Of a DNA stretch of 64,000 nt, positions 42,174 to 51,298 are shown one piece after another. The translations under genes and the position numbers were made by a program. Position 1 is the first letter of the stretch. Each line of letters begins with the position of its first letter. Source of the DNA: Rubrobacter_D sp963840835 (lineage in GTDB: Bacteria; Actinomycetota; Rubrobacteria; Rubrobacterales; Rubrobacteraceae). Under the pieces are notes generated by a model, which saw nothing but the letters and a program-made list of their open reading frames with translations, was not told the origin of the DNA and made no database searches. Where the stretch lies: NCBI GenBank assembly GCA_963840835.1, contig CAWJAM010000004.1, positions 1-64,000 of the forward strand, written 5' to 3'.

Positions 42174-43994
42174 TTAGTCTTCCCGTTCTTCCTGACACGG
42201 CTCGTGGCTCATGTCGGGGGCGTCGGTGAAGGTTCCGGTCCCTGGTCCGACGCCGGGGGCGGAGATCTCGTCCTTCAACGTGCTGGTCTCCGCGTCGATG
42301 GCGGCGAGGTCTTCGCGGGCCCGGCTCATGCGGGCGTGCTCGGAGCGGACGAAGCGGGTGTAGGGTGCTATGGCCTCGCGCATCCCCTCGATGGAGCGGC
42401 CTAGCTCGACCTCGAACTGTCGCCGGACGACTTCGCCGAGTCGCTCGCGCAGGGCGTCGGTCTTCTCGCGGAACTCCGCGCGTGCCTTGCGCCTGCGATT
42501 GGGGAGGATGAAGAGGCCGTAGCCGGCGATTATGGCGGCGGCGATCAGGCCGGTGGCGTCCAGGAAGCGGGTCGTGGCGAGGGCGACGACGACGGCCCCG
42601 ATGCCGACGGCCCCGACCTCGAGGGCGGCGGTCTGGGCCACGGCACCCTGGATGGAGAGCGCGAGCTTCTCGGACTCGCCCTCGCGATCGTAGCGTTGCA
42701 CCACGTCCTGGGCGTTCTTTCCGACGGAGCGCAGGAGCTGCCCGCGGTTGTACTCGAAGCCATCGCCGACCTCCCCGATCAGGCGCTCGTCGTAATCGGC
42801 CTGGCGGCGGCGATTGACGTATTCGACGACGGTGCGCCACTGCTTGAGGTTCCGATCTACCATCCAGTCTATGAGCTCGTCCACCCGCTCGTCCACGAGC
42901 CTTTCAGTGTCGCCGACGACCTCCCGCCCGAAACGCGCGCTCACCTTCTCCTGCCGGAACAATTCGCGGATGTTGGCGAAGCGGATGTTCTCCTCGAGCC
43001 ACGCGTCGCCCCGCTCGTTCATCCTCAAGATGATGTTCTCGATCTCGGCCATCCGCGCCTCGAAGTCCCTGCCCATGTCCTCTTTGTAGAGTGCGAGCTG
43101 CGACTCGACGTTCTCCGTGGTCCTGAAGTCCTCCTCCAGCAACTCCAGGCGCTCGTTCACAGCCCCCCTGTATCGCCGGTTCAACTCGCCTGCGACCCCG
43201 AGTGGGCTCTCCATCTTGAGCCTGACCCTTCCCTCCTCGTCGAGCAGGTCGGTGATGTAGGCTTCGAGCCCGGCGAAGCCGCTCGCCTTCATCAGGGCGT
43301 CGCGCTCCATGGCGTTCGTCGCCCTCTTGGCCTTGCGTGCCAGCAGGGCCGAGACGAAGAAGATGGGGGGCGTCAGGCCGAGCGCGGAGCGTATCCCGCC
43401 GTCCACGAAGGAGCGTACCTCCTCGATCTTGCCCTCGTCCCCGAGGAGATCAGCCTTGTTTATGACGAGCAGTATCTTCTTCCCCCAGTCGCGGATGAGC
43501 TCGAGGTAACCGCGCTCGCTCTCGGTCAGGGGCCGCTCGGCCGAGGTGACGAACAATACCAGGTCGCTTCTCGGCACGAATCCCCTGGAAAGCTCCTCGT
43601 GGTGGCGGATGATCGCGTTCGTCCCAGGCGTGTCGACGATGGCGATCTCGCGCAAGAACTCGTTGGGGTAGCCCCTCTCCAGAACCCCGTCCCCCCGTCC
43701 CTTCTCGACCGGCTCGTCGGCGTGGCGAAGCACGGTGATGCGATCCGTGGTCGGCGTCACGCCCTCCTCGGAGACGTCGGCCCCGAGCAACGCGTTCACG
43801 AACGCGGACTTGCCCGAGTTGAACTCGCCCACGATGACCAGCAGGAACAGCTCTTCCAGATCCGCGAGCGCCCGCCTGATGAGATCGACGTCCTCCTGCG
43901 GCGCGCCGAAGCCCACCAGGAAGTCGACCAGCTTCTCCAGGAGCTTCCGCTCCCTCTCCACCAGCGCCTCGCGGCGCTCGTCGAGTATCCGCAC
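42174..43994 (-). CDS. Bacterial dynamin-like GTPase
   Basis: A 606-residue dynamin-family protein. G1 is GEFNSGKSAFVNALLG, G2 is TPTTDRI, G3 is VDTPGTNA and G4 is INKADLLGD, so the GTPase is complete. A long helical stalk follows, then a hydrophobic hairpin (AVGIGAVVVALATTR and GLIAAAIIAGYGLFIL, residues about 475-515) acting as membrane paddle, and more coiled coil. Bacterial dynamins remodel or protect membranes, for example during division or envelope stress. The GTG start has a GAGGGAGG site and a TATAAT -10 about 28 bp upstream. Confidence 0.87.
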   Translation of the reverse strand: MRILDERREALVERERKLLEKLVDFLVGFGAPQEDVDLIRRALADLEELFLLVIVGEFNSGKSAFVNALLGADVSEEGVTPTTDRITVLRHADEPVEKGRGDGVLERGYPNEFLREIAIVDTPGTNAIIRHHEELSRGFVPRSDLVLFVTSAERPLTESERGYLELIRDWGKKILLVINKADLLGDEGKIEEVRSFVDGGIRSALGLTPPIFFVSALLARKAKRATNAMERDALMKASGFAGLEAYITDLLDEEGRVRLKMESPLGVAGELNRRYRGAVNERLELLEEDFRTTENVESQLALYKEDMGRDFEARMAEIENIILRMNERGDAWLEENIRFANIRELFRQEKVSARFGREVVGDTERLVDERVDELIDWMVDRNLKQWRTVVEYVNRRRQADYDERLIGEVGDGFEYNRGQLLRSVGKNAQDVVQRYDREGESEKLALSIQGAVAQTAALEVGAVGIGAVVVALATTRFLDATGLIAAAIIAGYGLFILPNRRRKARAEFREKTDALRERLGEVVRRQFEVELGRSIEGMREAIAPYTRFVRSEHARMSRAREDLAAIDAETSTLKDEISAPGVGPGTGTFTDAPDMSHEPCQEERED

Positions 43995-44021
43995 CCCTCA
44001 GTCCTCCCTCTGCATGCAAGC

Positions 44022-44027
44022 ATTATA
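44022..44027 (-). promoter_or_regulatory. TATAAT -10 element of the dynamin gene
   Basis: On the minus strand 44027-44022 reads TATAAT, a perfect -10, within an AT-rich patch 28 bp ahead of the dynamin GTG. No canonical -35 is present at 16-18 bp. Confidence 0.45.
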
Positions 44028-44116
44028 TAGGTTGTATGGGCAGGCCGGTTTCGTGATGCCCCGGCCGTGGTAACAAGATGAGAAACCATTCGGTAAGCGG
44101 TATAGATGGAGGCTGC

Positions 44117-45085
44117 GTGAACTACAGGAAGCTTGGCGCTACTGGCCTTGAGGTATCGGAGGTAGGCTACGGCGCGTGGGGCATCGCCGGCGACGCCTGG
44201 CTAGGGGCGGAGGACGAGAGATCCCTGGAGGCCATTAACAGGGCCGTCGATCTCGGCCTCGACTTCATAGACACAGCTCTGGCCTACGGCGGGGGGCACA
44301 GCGAACGTCTGGTGGGGAAGATCCTCGCGGAGCGGGACGAGACCATCCACGTCGCCACCAAGGTTCCGCCGAAGAACCAGATCTGGCCAGCCCCCGGCGG
44401 GATACCGCCAGAAGAAGTGTTCCCCGGGGACTACGTCAGGGAGTGTACGGAGCAGAGCCTCCAGAACCTCGGGCTCGACGCCATCGAGGTGCAGCAGTTC
44501 CACGTCTGGCAGGACGACTGGGTCGGCAGGGGGGATTGGCTCGAGGCCATCGAGGACCTCAAGGAGGAGGGCAAGATCCGCTTCTTCGGCGTCTCCATAA
44601 ACGACCACCAGCCCGAGAACGCCCTCAGGCTCATCGAGACGGGCGTAGTGGATACGGTGCAGGTCATCTACAACGTCTTCGACCAGAGCCCGGAGGACGA
44701 GCTACTGCCCGCTTGCCGGGAGCACGGCGTGGGCGTTATCGTCAGGGTCCCCTTCGACGAGGGCGCCCTTACGGGTAGGATCGCACCAGACACCACCTTC
44801 GAGGAGGGCGACTTCCGCAACCACTACTTTCGGGGTGATCGCAAGCAGGAGGTCCAGGACAGGGTCCGGGCCATCGTCTCCGAGCTCGGGGCTTCGGAGG
44901 ACGAGATCGCGGAGATAGCCCTTCGCTACATCCTTAGCCACCCTGCCGTCTCGACCGTCATCCCCGGCATGCGCTCCGTCCGAAACGTGGAGCGGAACAT
45001 GGCCGTGGGAGACGGCCGGGGACTCCCCGAAGACCAGGTCCAGAAGCTGCATTCCCACCGCTGGGACCGCAACTTCTACGCTTGA
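44117..45085 (+). CDS. Aldo/keto reductase
   Basis: A 322-residue NADPH-dependent TIM-barrel reductase. The N-terminal motif YRKLGATGLEVSEVGYGAWG, the catalytic tyrosine and aspartate segment DFIDTALAYGGGHSERLVG, the lysine in VATKVPPK and the C-terminal cofactor motif STVIPGMRSVRNVERN are all present. The catalytic histidine position reads QQFHVWQDDW. The GTG at 44117 has a GGAGG site 4 bp upstream and is preferred to the ATG at 44078. Substrate unknown. Confidence 0.85.
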   Translation: MNYRKLGATGLEVSEVGYGAWGIAGDAWLGAEDERSLEAINRAVDLGLDFIDTALAYGGGHSERLVGKILAERDETIHVATKVPPKNQIWPAPGGIPPEEVFPGDYVRECTEQSLQNLGLDAIEVQQFHVWQDDWVGRGDWLEAIEDLKEEGKIRFFGVSINDHQPENALRLIETGVVDTVQVIYNVFDQSPEDELLPACREHGVGVIVRVPFDEGALTGRIAPDTTFEEGDFRNHYFRGDRKQEVQDRVRAIVSELGASEDEIAEIALRYILSHPAVSTVIPGMRSVRNVERNMAVGDGRGLPEDQVQKLHSHRWDRNFYA

Positions 45086-45154
45086 GCCGCGCAGGGCGGA
45101 TGGACCCGTCCCTCCGTCATCCGGCTGGCGGCCTCCGGGTCTTCGCGTGTCCCG

Positions 45155-46066
45155 ATGAGAGGGCAAGCCGTGCCGATCTTCGGTAGACGCCGCTTCGTGG
45201 TGCCGGCTTTCGCGTTGCTCGTGCTGTTCTGGGGTTCGGCGTTCGCGGCTGTCAAAGTGGGGCTAGACTACTCACCGCCCTTGCTCTTCTCAGGGATGCG
45301 CTCTTTCGTCGGCGGGCTAACGATAACGGCGATGGCCCTCGTATGGGGCGGACGGCCGAAGTTGGGCCGGGATTGGCGGGTGTTCTCGTTGCTCTCGATG
45401 CTCAACGTGGTGTTGTTCTTGGGGTTGCAGACGTTCGCCGTCATGCTGTTGCCGTCGGGGACGGCCGCGGTCGTGATCTACCTGCAACCTATCCTGATCG
45501 GGGTGCTGGCGTGGTTCGTGCTCGGCGAGTCGCTCTCGGCGGCGAAGCTTACAGGACTGCTGCTCGGGTTCTCTGGCATAGTGGCCGTGAGCGCCGGAGG
45601 ATTCGCGGGAGAGATCTCCGCGGCGGGGGTCGCCTTCGCCGCCGGCTCGGCCCTGGCGTGGGCGCTCGGGACCGTGTACTTCAAGAGGGTGCAGGGGCGG
45701 GTCTCGATGCTCTGGGCCGTAGCCCTGCCTTTTCTGTCAGGCGGGGTCTTTCTCTCTGCGCTCGGTCTCGCGGTCGAGTCGCCGGCGGAGATCTCCTGGT
45801 CCTGGCCTTACATCGCGAGCCTCCTGTACTCGGGCCTCGTAGGGACGGGGCTCGCGTGGGTGCTGTGGCTCGGGCTCATAAGGGCCGGCGAGGCGAGCCG
45901 GGTGGCGGCCTACGTATTCTTCGTGCCGCTGGTCTCGGTGATGATCGGGGCGTTCTTCTTGGACGAGCGCCTAAGCATCTCCCTCCTCGTAGGCGCAGCC
46001 CTCGTCGTCTGCGGCATCTACCTGGCAAACCGTACCCCAGGCGAGAAGAAGACCGCTGAATCGTAG
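45155..46066 (+). CDS. EamA/DMT-family transporter
   Basis: A 303-residue membrane protein with ten hydrophobic helices arranged as two EamA repeats (first repeat about residues 15-145, with LVLFWGSAFAAVKVGL and SGTAAVVIYLQPILIGVLAWFVLGESLS; second about 155-295, with ASRVAAYVFFVPLVSVMIGAFFLDERLS). The family exports metabolites or amino acids. The ATG at 45155 is used; a GTG at 45170 is an alternative. Confidence 0.83.
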   Translation: MRGQAVPIFGRRRFVVPAFALLVLFWGSAFAAVKVGLDYSPPLLFSGMRSFVGGLTITAMALVWGGRPKLGRDWRVFSLLSMLNVVLFLGLQTFAVMLLPSGTAAVVIYLQPILIGVLAWFVLGESLSAAKLTGLLLGFSGIVAVSAGGFAGEISAAGVAFAAGSALAWALGTVYFKRVQGRVSMLWAVALPFLSGGVFLSALGLAVESPAEISWSWPYIASLLYSGLVGTGLAWVLWLGLIRAGEASRVAAYVFFVPLVSVMIGAFFLDERLSISLLVGAALVVCGIYLANRTPGEKKTAES

Positions 46067-46160
46067 CGCCTGATGTGAAAGATGCGCTGGAGGTAAGTGG
46101 AGAAGGAAGGTGTCGTTGGCTTACACCGAGGACTCCAGGTAGCGCATCGCTGGCCCCGAG

Positions 46161-46844
46161 TCATGAAGAATGCCCTCTCGTCCCCAGCCCGGCCTCGCGG
46201 GCGTGGATTATTGCCTGGGACCGATCCGAGACCTGCAGCTTGGTGAAGATGCTGGAGACGTAGTTGCGCACGGTTTTGGGGCTGAGGTAGAGGCGCGAAG
46301 CGATGGCGTTGTTGGTGTAGCCATCGGCCATGAGGGTGAGGATCTCGTGCTCGCGATCGGTCAGGTTCGAAAAAGGTTGCTCCGACCTCGTTGTGCGGTC
46401 CAGTCCGGGTGTGGCGAAGTATTCCGTCAGGCGGCGTGTGATCGCGGGGCTGAAGATCGCCTCCCCGCTGGCCGCGGCGTGGATGGCCCTTAGCGTCTCG
46501 GCTCCGTCGGCGCCCTTGAGAACGTAGCCGTGGGCACCGGCGCGCATGGCGGCGAAGATCGACTGGTCGTCCTCGAACATCGTGAGCATCAGGATTGCGG
46601 TGTCCGGATTCGCTTCCAGAATGCGTTGCGTAGCCTCTATACCTGTCAATTTGGGCATGTTGAGGTCCATCAGGATCACGTCAGGCCGCACTTCCAGCGA
46701 CAGGGCGACCGCCTCTTCACCGTCCGTAGCCTCCCCGACCAGCTCGGTGTCTGGCTCGGCGCCCAGTATGGCGCGCATGCCCCGGCGGAAGACCGGATGA
46801 TCGTCGGCGACGAGGACCCGGATACGGTTCGTAGATCTCTCCAC
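46161..46844 (-). CDS. NarL/FixJ-family response regulator
   Basis: A 227-residue two-component regulator. The receiver domain (residues 8-125) shows VADDHPVFRRG, the phosphoacceptor aspartate in VILMDLNMP, the T/S of LMLTMFED and the lysine of YVLKGADG. The C-terminal LuxR helix-turn-helix (LTDREHEILTLMADGYTNNAIASRLYLSPKTVRNYVS) binds DNA. The GTG overlaps the stop of the kinase gene upstream, so the pair is translationally coupled. Confidence 0.9.
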   Translation of the reverse strand: MERSTNRIRVLVADDHPVFRRGMRAILGAEPDTELVGEATDGEEAVALSLEVRPDVILMDLNMPKLTGIEATQRILEANPDTAILMLTMFEDDQSIFAAMRAGAHGYVLKGADGAETLRAIHAAASGEAIFSPAITRRLTEYFATPGLDRTTRSEQPFSNLTDREHEILTLMADGYTNNAIASRLYLSPKTVRNYVSSIFTKLQVSDRSQAIIHAREAGLGTRGHSS

Positions 46845-49006
46845 TATCCCTCCTTCGGCAAAGGCAGCCTGGCGCGGACACGGGTACCTCCCTTGGGAGG
46901 CGTCTCCACGACGAGGCTACCGCCAAGCTCGCTCGCCCGCTCGCGCATCGAAGTCAGGCCTACCCCGACGGGGGCGTGATCCGGCATCCCGCGGCCGTCG
47001 TCGCTCACCTCTACGCACAGTAGTCTGGACTCCTCGATCGCGAGGTGGACGCTGCATGAACTCGCCCCGGCGTGACGGGCGACGTTGGTTAGTGCCTCCT
47101 GGGCTATGCGGTAGGCTGCCACCTCGACTGCCGCCGACAGCGGCGGCAAACCTTCCGGCGCTTCCACCGAGACGTTCAGGCCCTTCGCGCCGTACTGGGC
47201 GGCGCTCTCGCGCAGCGCGCCGAGGAGGCCGAGGTCATCGAGCGCCGGCGGCCTGAGCCCGTAGACCAGGCGGCGGATGTCGGTGACGGCATTCTGGGAG
47301 TCCGCTTTCAGGTCGAGCAATAGCTTCTCGGCGGCGTCAGGGTCTCGCCTCATCAGCGCGCGAACGGCGTCCACCGTGAGAGCCTGGCTGGAGAGTTGGG
47401 GTCCCAGGCCGTCGTGCAGGTCTCGCCTCAGACGGCGACGTTCTTCCTCGCGCGCCTCGACGAGCCGTTCTCGGGAGCGCTGCAGGGCGGCGGAGAGCCT
47501 GAGAGCCTCGTCGGTCATAAGCGCGGCGTGGGCGGAGGCACCGATCTGGTGCGCGAGGTCCTCAAGAAGCTGTCGTTCCTTCGGTCCGAAGCCATGGTCA
47601 CCGGCCCGCGGTCGGACCACCAGCCGGCCGACCGTCTCGCCCCCGTAGACGAGCGGCAAGAAGAGCGCGTCTTCTCCTGGATCTCCTGCGGCCGCCGCGA
47701 TCTCGAACCCGCCTTCTCGCCTGAGCTGTATCTCCGCGTAGGGCAGCTTCAATGTCTCCCGCAAGGTTCGGGTGACGGCAGGCAGCACGGCGTCAGGGGC
47801 CAGCGTCGATTCGAGGCGGGAGCCCATACGCGAGAGCACAGCGTACGGGTTGTCGCGTTCGCCGTAGATCAGGTGGTTGACTCCCCGTTGCAAACGGTCG
47901 CGCAGGGGTTGGAACATGACAGCCGCAAGACCCGTGGCGATCAACGAGACGATAAGGCTCCCCTGCACCTGCAATACCGTGCCGAGTCCACCCACCACCA
48001 ACACGTAAAGTAGGACGACGCTGGTGGTCAGGGCGCCGTAGACGATGGCGCGGTTGATGATGAAGTCTATATCGAAGAGGTGGTAGCGAAGAATGGCTAT
48101 GCCGATGCTCAGCGGGATGAGGAGCAGGGTTCCTGCGGTAACCAGGTGCCCGCCGAGATGCACGAGTAGCCCGCCCGCTGATGTGGGCTCGGGGACGAAA
48201 GCGGCCAGCGCCAGGTTCGTTCCGAGGAACCCGGCGAGCGCCGTCGAGATGCCGAGGACTACCCATTTGATCTGCTGCCGTTGCACCGAGTTCGAGGCGC
48301 GCCGGTAACGGTAGGACTGCGAGTAGGCGATGGTGCCCAGACCGATGGTCCAGATGGCGAGCGCGGGCCAGATAGTCCAGGCAGTCGAATTTGAAGCGGT
48401 CCATTCAGGGAACCAGTGTTTGGGCAGCTGCCAGACGAGCCAGACGAGCGCCACCCAACGCGTCCATGCCGGCACGAACCGCCCGTCCGGAAAGACGTAA
48501 AGGAACAGCCCGAAAGTTATGGCCCCCAGAGATTGCAGGAACGCAACCGGAAGTCCCCAGGCAGAAGGCTGCGCAGCCAGCACGTTCATCGTGTCCGGAA
48601 AAGTGGCCAGCCCGAAGGTGAGCAAGGCCATCGAAACGAGCAGCGCCATGCGGTCATCAGGCCTGCGCCAGAAGATTAGGACGGCGATAGTCCCGTACGC
48701 GGCCGCGAAGACGATGTCTACGGTAACAGCGTACACCGAATAGGCCCCCAGAGAGAGACCAAAGCCTTTCAGCGCACGCAAGTCCTCCTGGGAAAGTTGC
48801 CTGTTTATGCACTCGGTGGGGGCACACGCAGAATGGTACTGCGCGAACTCCACCGGGATGCCCACGATGAAAACACCCAGGGTCAGCGCGGCCACAACCA
48901 CCCACGTGGCGCGGGCGAGGGCCAGAGAACGACCGACAAGAGGCTTGGCGGCCGAATCACGGTCAGGCGTCATGGCGGCTGGCGTGGGAGTGAACCGACG
49001 ACTCAT
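46844..49006 (-). CDS. Multi-TM sensor histidine kinase with GAF and HisKA_3 domains
   Basis: A 720-residue membrane kinase. About nine hydrophobic helices occupy residues 30-365, a GAF-like domain follows (TRTLRETLKLPYAEIQL, DALFLPLVYGGETVGRLVV), then the HisKA_3 phosphoacceptor (EEERRRLRRDLHDGLGPQLSS) and the ATPase domain (AYRIAQEALTNVARHAGAS; DDGRGMPDHAPVGVGLTSMRERA). The multi-helix sensor region is not a known ligand domain. It pairs with the downstream response regulator and follows a serine hydrolase and a membrane protein on the same strand. Confidence 0.88.
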   Translation of the reverse strand: MSRRFTPTPAAMTPDRDSAAKPLVGRSLALARATWVVVAALTLGVFIVGIPVEFAQYHSACAPTECINRQLSQEDLRALKGFGLSLGAYSVYAVTVDIVFAAAYGTIAVLIFWRRPDDRMALLVSMALLTFGLATFPDTMNVLAAQPSAWGLPVAFLQSLGAITFGLFLYVFPDGRFVPAWTRWVALVWLVWQLPKHWFPEWTASNSTAWTIWPALAIWTIGLGTIAYSQSYRYRRASNSVQRQQIKWVVLGISTALAGFLGTNLALAAFVPEPTSAGGLLVHLGGHLVTAGTLLLIPLSIGIAILRYHLFDIDFIINRAIVYGALTTSVVLLYVLVVGGLGTVLQVQGSLIVSLIATGLAAVMFQPLRDRLQRGVNHLIYGERDNPYAVLSRMGSRLESTLAPDAVLPAVTRTLRETLKLPYAEIQLRREGGFEIAAAAGDPGEDALFLPLVYGGETVGRLVVRPRAGDHGFGPKERQLLEDLAHQIGASAHAALMTDEALRLSAALQRSRERLVEAREEERRRLRRDLHDGLGPQLSSQALTVDAVRALMRRDPDAAEKLLLDLKADSQNAVTDIRRLVYGLRPPALDDLGLLGALRESAAQYGAKGLNVSVEAPEGLPPLSAAVEVAAYRIAQEALTNVARHAGASSCSVHLAIEESRLLCVEVSDDGRGMPDHAPVGVGLTSMRERASELGGSLVVETPPKGGTRVRARLPLPKEG

Positions 49007-49041
49007 GACCGAGCTCCCTCATCACGCGCTCCCTCTGGAGG

Positions 49042-50124
49042 TTACGCCCATGGGACACTGACTATGGCGTCTAGGAGAGGCTCATGATCGTAGCTCGTGG
49101 TGTTGCCCATCATCACCACGCCGAGCGACACTTCGGGATAGATGCGCATCACGTTCCAAAACCCGGCCCCGCCACCGAGGTGCTCGATGTAAGCGGGACG
49201 CCGCTCTCTAGCCTCGTGCGAGCGGAACCAGCCCAAACCAAAATCCCGCTTTCCTCCTCTCGGCGTGATCCGCCGCATCTCTGCCACCGACTTAGGCGAC
49301 AGCATCTGCACGCCATCGCTCTGCCCCTCGTTCAAATGAAGCAGCACGAACCGGGCGGCCTCGGCGACGCCGCCGACCAGCCCGCCATAAGCCGGTCCCT
49401 TGACGTAGAAGGGGTCGAACGTGACGTACCTCCCCTGCCGGGGTCCCACTATACCCTTCGGCAACGCTGCCCTGAGGAGGGGGATGAGGGGCCGCCGGAT
49501 CGGTTGGTGGCCTATGGCGGGGGTATCCCCGACGGGATAGGTGAAGCCGGTGCGATCCATCCCGAGGGGGGCCAGGATCTCCTCGCGCACATATTCCTCG
49601 TATGTCACTCCGGAGACCTCCGAGACCACTTCTCCCAGCACCAGGTAGCCGAGGTTCGAGTAGCTGGCGCGCTCGCCTGGGACGGACTTCAGCTTGCGAT
49701 GCTTGCTCAGCAAGCGATCGACGAAGGCGCGCTGGTCGAACGTTCGAGCATTGGCGGGCCGGACCCACCGGATCGGCAATGGGTTGGCGAGCCCGGAGCT
49801 GTGGCTAAGGAGGTGGCGGACGGTCACGGGAACCGGCTGCGACACCACCTTGAAGCCTCGAAAGTACTCATCAGCCGGTGTATCCAGATCGAGGTAGCTT
49901 CCCTCGGCGAGCCGCATTACGGCGGTGGCAGTCACGATCTTCGTCATCGAGAACCACAGGTAGCTCGTCGATGGCCCGGCCGGGGTCGAAGACGCGAGGT
50001 CCGCAAATCCGAAACCCCGCTCCCATACTACGAGATCACCCCGCACCACCGCCACCGACAGCCCCGGCACGCCTTCGGTGCGAGCTCTCTCTTCGATGAA
50101 TGCCTCGAGTGCTTCCGTGTCCAT
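49042..50124 (-). CDS. Serine hydrolase (beta-lactamase class C/PBP4-like)
   Basis: A 360-residue serine beta-lactamase-related hydrolase. The catalytic SxxK is SMTK, the YxN is YSN, and the third motif is likely HLGGGAG. A transpeptidase fold with LRHLLSHSSGLANPL-type sequence is visible. No signal peptide was seen, so the protein may be cytoplasmic, acting as an esterase or D-peptidase. The ATG at 50124 was chosen; an ATG at 50157 lies in the same frame but would overlap the upstream gene. Confidence 0.82.
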   Translation of the reverse strand: MDTEALEAFIEERARTEGVPGLSVAVVRGDLVVWERGFGFADLASSTPAGPSTSYLWFSMTKIVTATAVMRLAEGSYLDLDTPADEYFRGFKVVSQPVPVTVRHLLSHSSGLANPLPIRWVRPANARTFDQRAFVDRLLSKHRKLKSVPGERASYSNLGYLVLGEVVSEVSGVTYEEYVREEILAPLGMDRTGFTYPVGDTPAIGHQPIRRPLIPLLRAALPKGIVGPRQGRYVTFDPFYVKGPAYGGLVGGVAEAARFVLLHLNEGQSDGVQMLSPKSVAEMRRITPRGGKRDFGLGWFRSHEARERRPAYIEHLGGGAGFWNVMRIYPEVSLGVVMMGNTTSYDHEPLLDAIVSVPWA

Positions 50125-50146
50125 CGGATACCCGGCTCCTTGCGAT

Positions 50147-50980
50147 TTAGGATACATTATCGCACCCGAGACCCACTCGACTCGTGGGATTCGCCTCCGG
50201 CGGGGGTGGCCGGTCCCTCTGCCAGGATTGTAGTTTCGGACGCGCTGCGATCCGGGAAGGTTGGGTTATTGCACCCGAGGCTGGGCTTGGACGCCCACCG
50301 TCTCGGCGGAGGGGCTGGCGCAGGACGCTGAAGGCCATCCACGCTCCGCTTATCACCAGCAGCAACGCCCCCACGAGCACCGTTGGCGGGGTGCTCTGAA
50401 CGCCGAGGATCACTACCGCGTACACGATACCAAGGGGATACATGAACACGGCCGCGGCGGCCCAGAGGGCCCCGGCCCACCTGGGCAGCGTCCCCGAGCG
50501 CCAGATGGCCACGCCCAGCAGCACGTTGCCCACGAACTGGAGCACGATGACCAGCAGGGCGGTAACCATGAACACGGTATCCGCGAAGATTGGGGGCAGC
50601 CCGTCGTACTCCTCTATCCCCGCCAGGTACGCCTGCCCTTCGTGGGGCGCGGAGAAGGTAGAAACCCCCATCGCTGGCAGGAATAGGGCGATACCAAAAA
50701 CGGTGATGACCATGGCTACGAGTCCAAGACGTCCGGTGCGGCTGTTGGCGAGATAGGCTCCGAGGGCAAACGTGCCGAAGATCGCGAGGATCAGGCCTAG
50801 AGTGCTGCCCAGAACGTGGCTCCACACGTAGTGATCGGTGGTCACGTAGCGGGACCAGGCCTCGAAGTGGGTGTTCGGGTCGGGCTGGGGGTTCATGCTC
50901 GACCAGAATGTCAGTGCCCCGTAGAGGGGCAGGCCCAGCAGGCCAAAGCCGACCCACCTCGCGGTGCTCGTTGCGCTCAT
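50147..50980 (-). CDS. Multi-pass membrane protein of unknown function
   Basis: A 277-residue protein with about six hydrophobic helices between residues 8 and 220 (VGFGLLGLPLYGALTFW, LGSTLGLILAIFGTFALGAYL, LVAMVITVFGIALFLPAMG, VFMVTALLVIVLQFVGNVLLG, AGALWAAAAVFMYPLGIVYAV, TVLVGALLLVISGAWMAF). The C-terminal 50 residues are basic, proline-rich and probably disordered. No family was recognised. It starts an apparent minus-strand run that includes the serine hydrolase and two-component system. Confidence 0.65.
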   Translation of the reverse strand: MSATSTARWVGFGLLGLPLYGALTFWSSMNPQPDPNTHFEAWSRYVTTDHYVWSHVLGSTLGLILAIFGTFALGAYLANSRTGRLGLVAMVITVFGIALFLPAMGVSTFSAPHEGQAYLAGIEEYDGLPPIFADTVFMVTALLVIVLQFVGNVLLGVAIWRSGTLPRWAGALWAAAAVFMYPLGIVYAVVILGVQSTPPTVLVGALLLVISGAWMAFSVLRQPLRRDGGRPSPASGAITQPSRIAARPKLQSWQRDRPPPPEANPTSRVGLGCDNVS

Positions 50981-51298
50981 CAGCGGCTCCTTTCCCTTTA
51001 TTGTTGGCTCCTTTCGGGAGTTGGGAGCAGCCTACGGCGCGACGTGTCCCGCCGTCACGAGGCAGGCGTCACGATCTGTAGGACAATATGTCCCGTGCCA
51101 TTGATCGCCCGGGTGGTACCGACTCCTATAAATGTATGCGGAACCGGTCGGGAAGAGTTGCAACAGGCCAGCGGCGAATGAAACCCGTCACCGGGCCGCT
51201 CAGTAGCCGCGAGGCTATCCCTTGCTCAAGCGCCGCACCCGCCCAATCAGGAACAAGGATGCAGCCATCACCGCTGAGCCGGTAGGCCGCGCCGGCCC
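50981..51298. other. 318-bp intergenic region with a GGACA palindrome
   Basis: No gene seen. GGACA-ATA-TGTCC (51082-51094) is a perfect short palindrome about 100 bp upstream of the membrane-protein gene and 200 bp downstream of the Crp-type regulator gene. It could be a regulator site. Confidence 0.35.

Noticed and set aside
42696..44030. 444-residue plus-strand frame across the dynamin gene
   Set aside because: The minus frame carries all four GTPase motifs; the plus frame has none.
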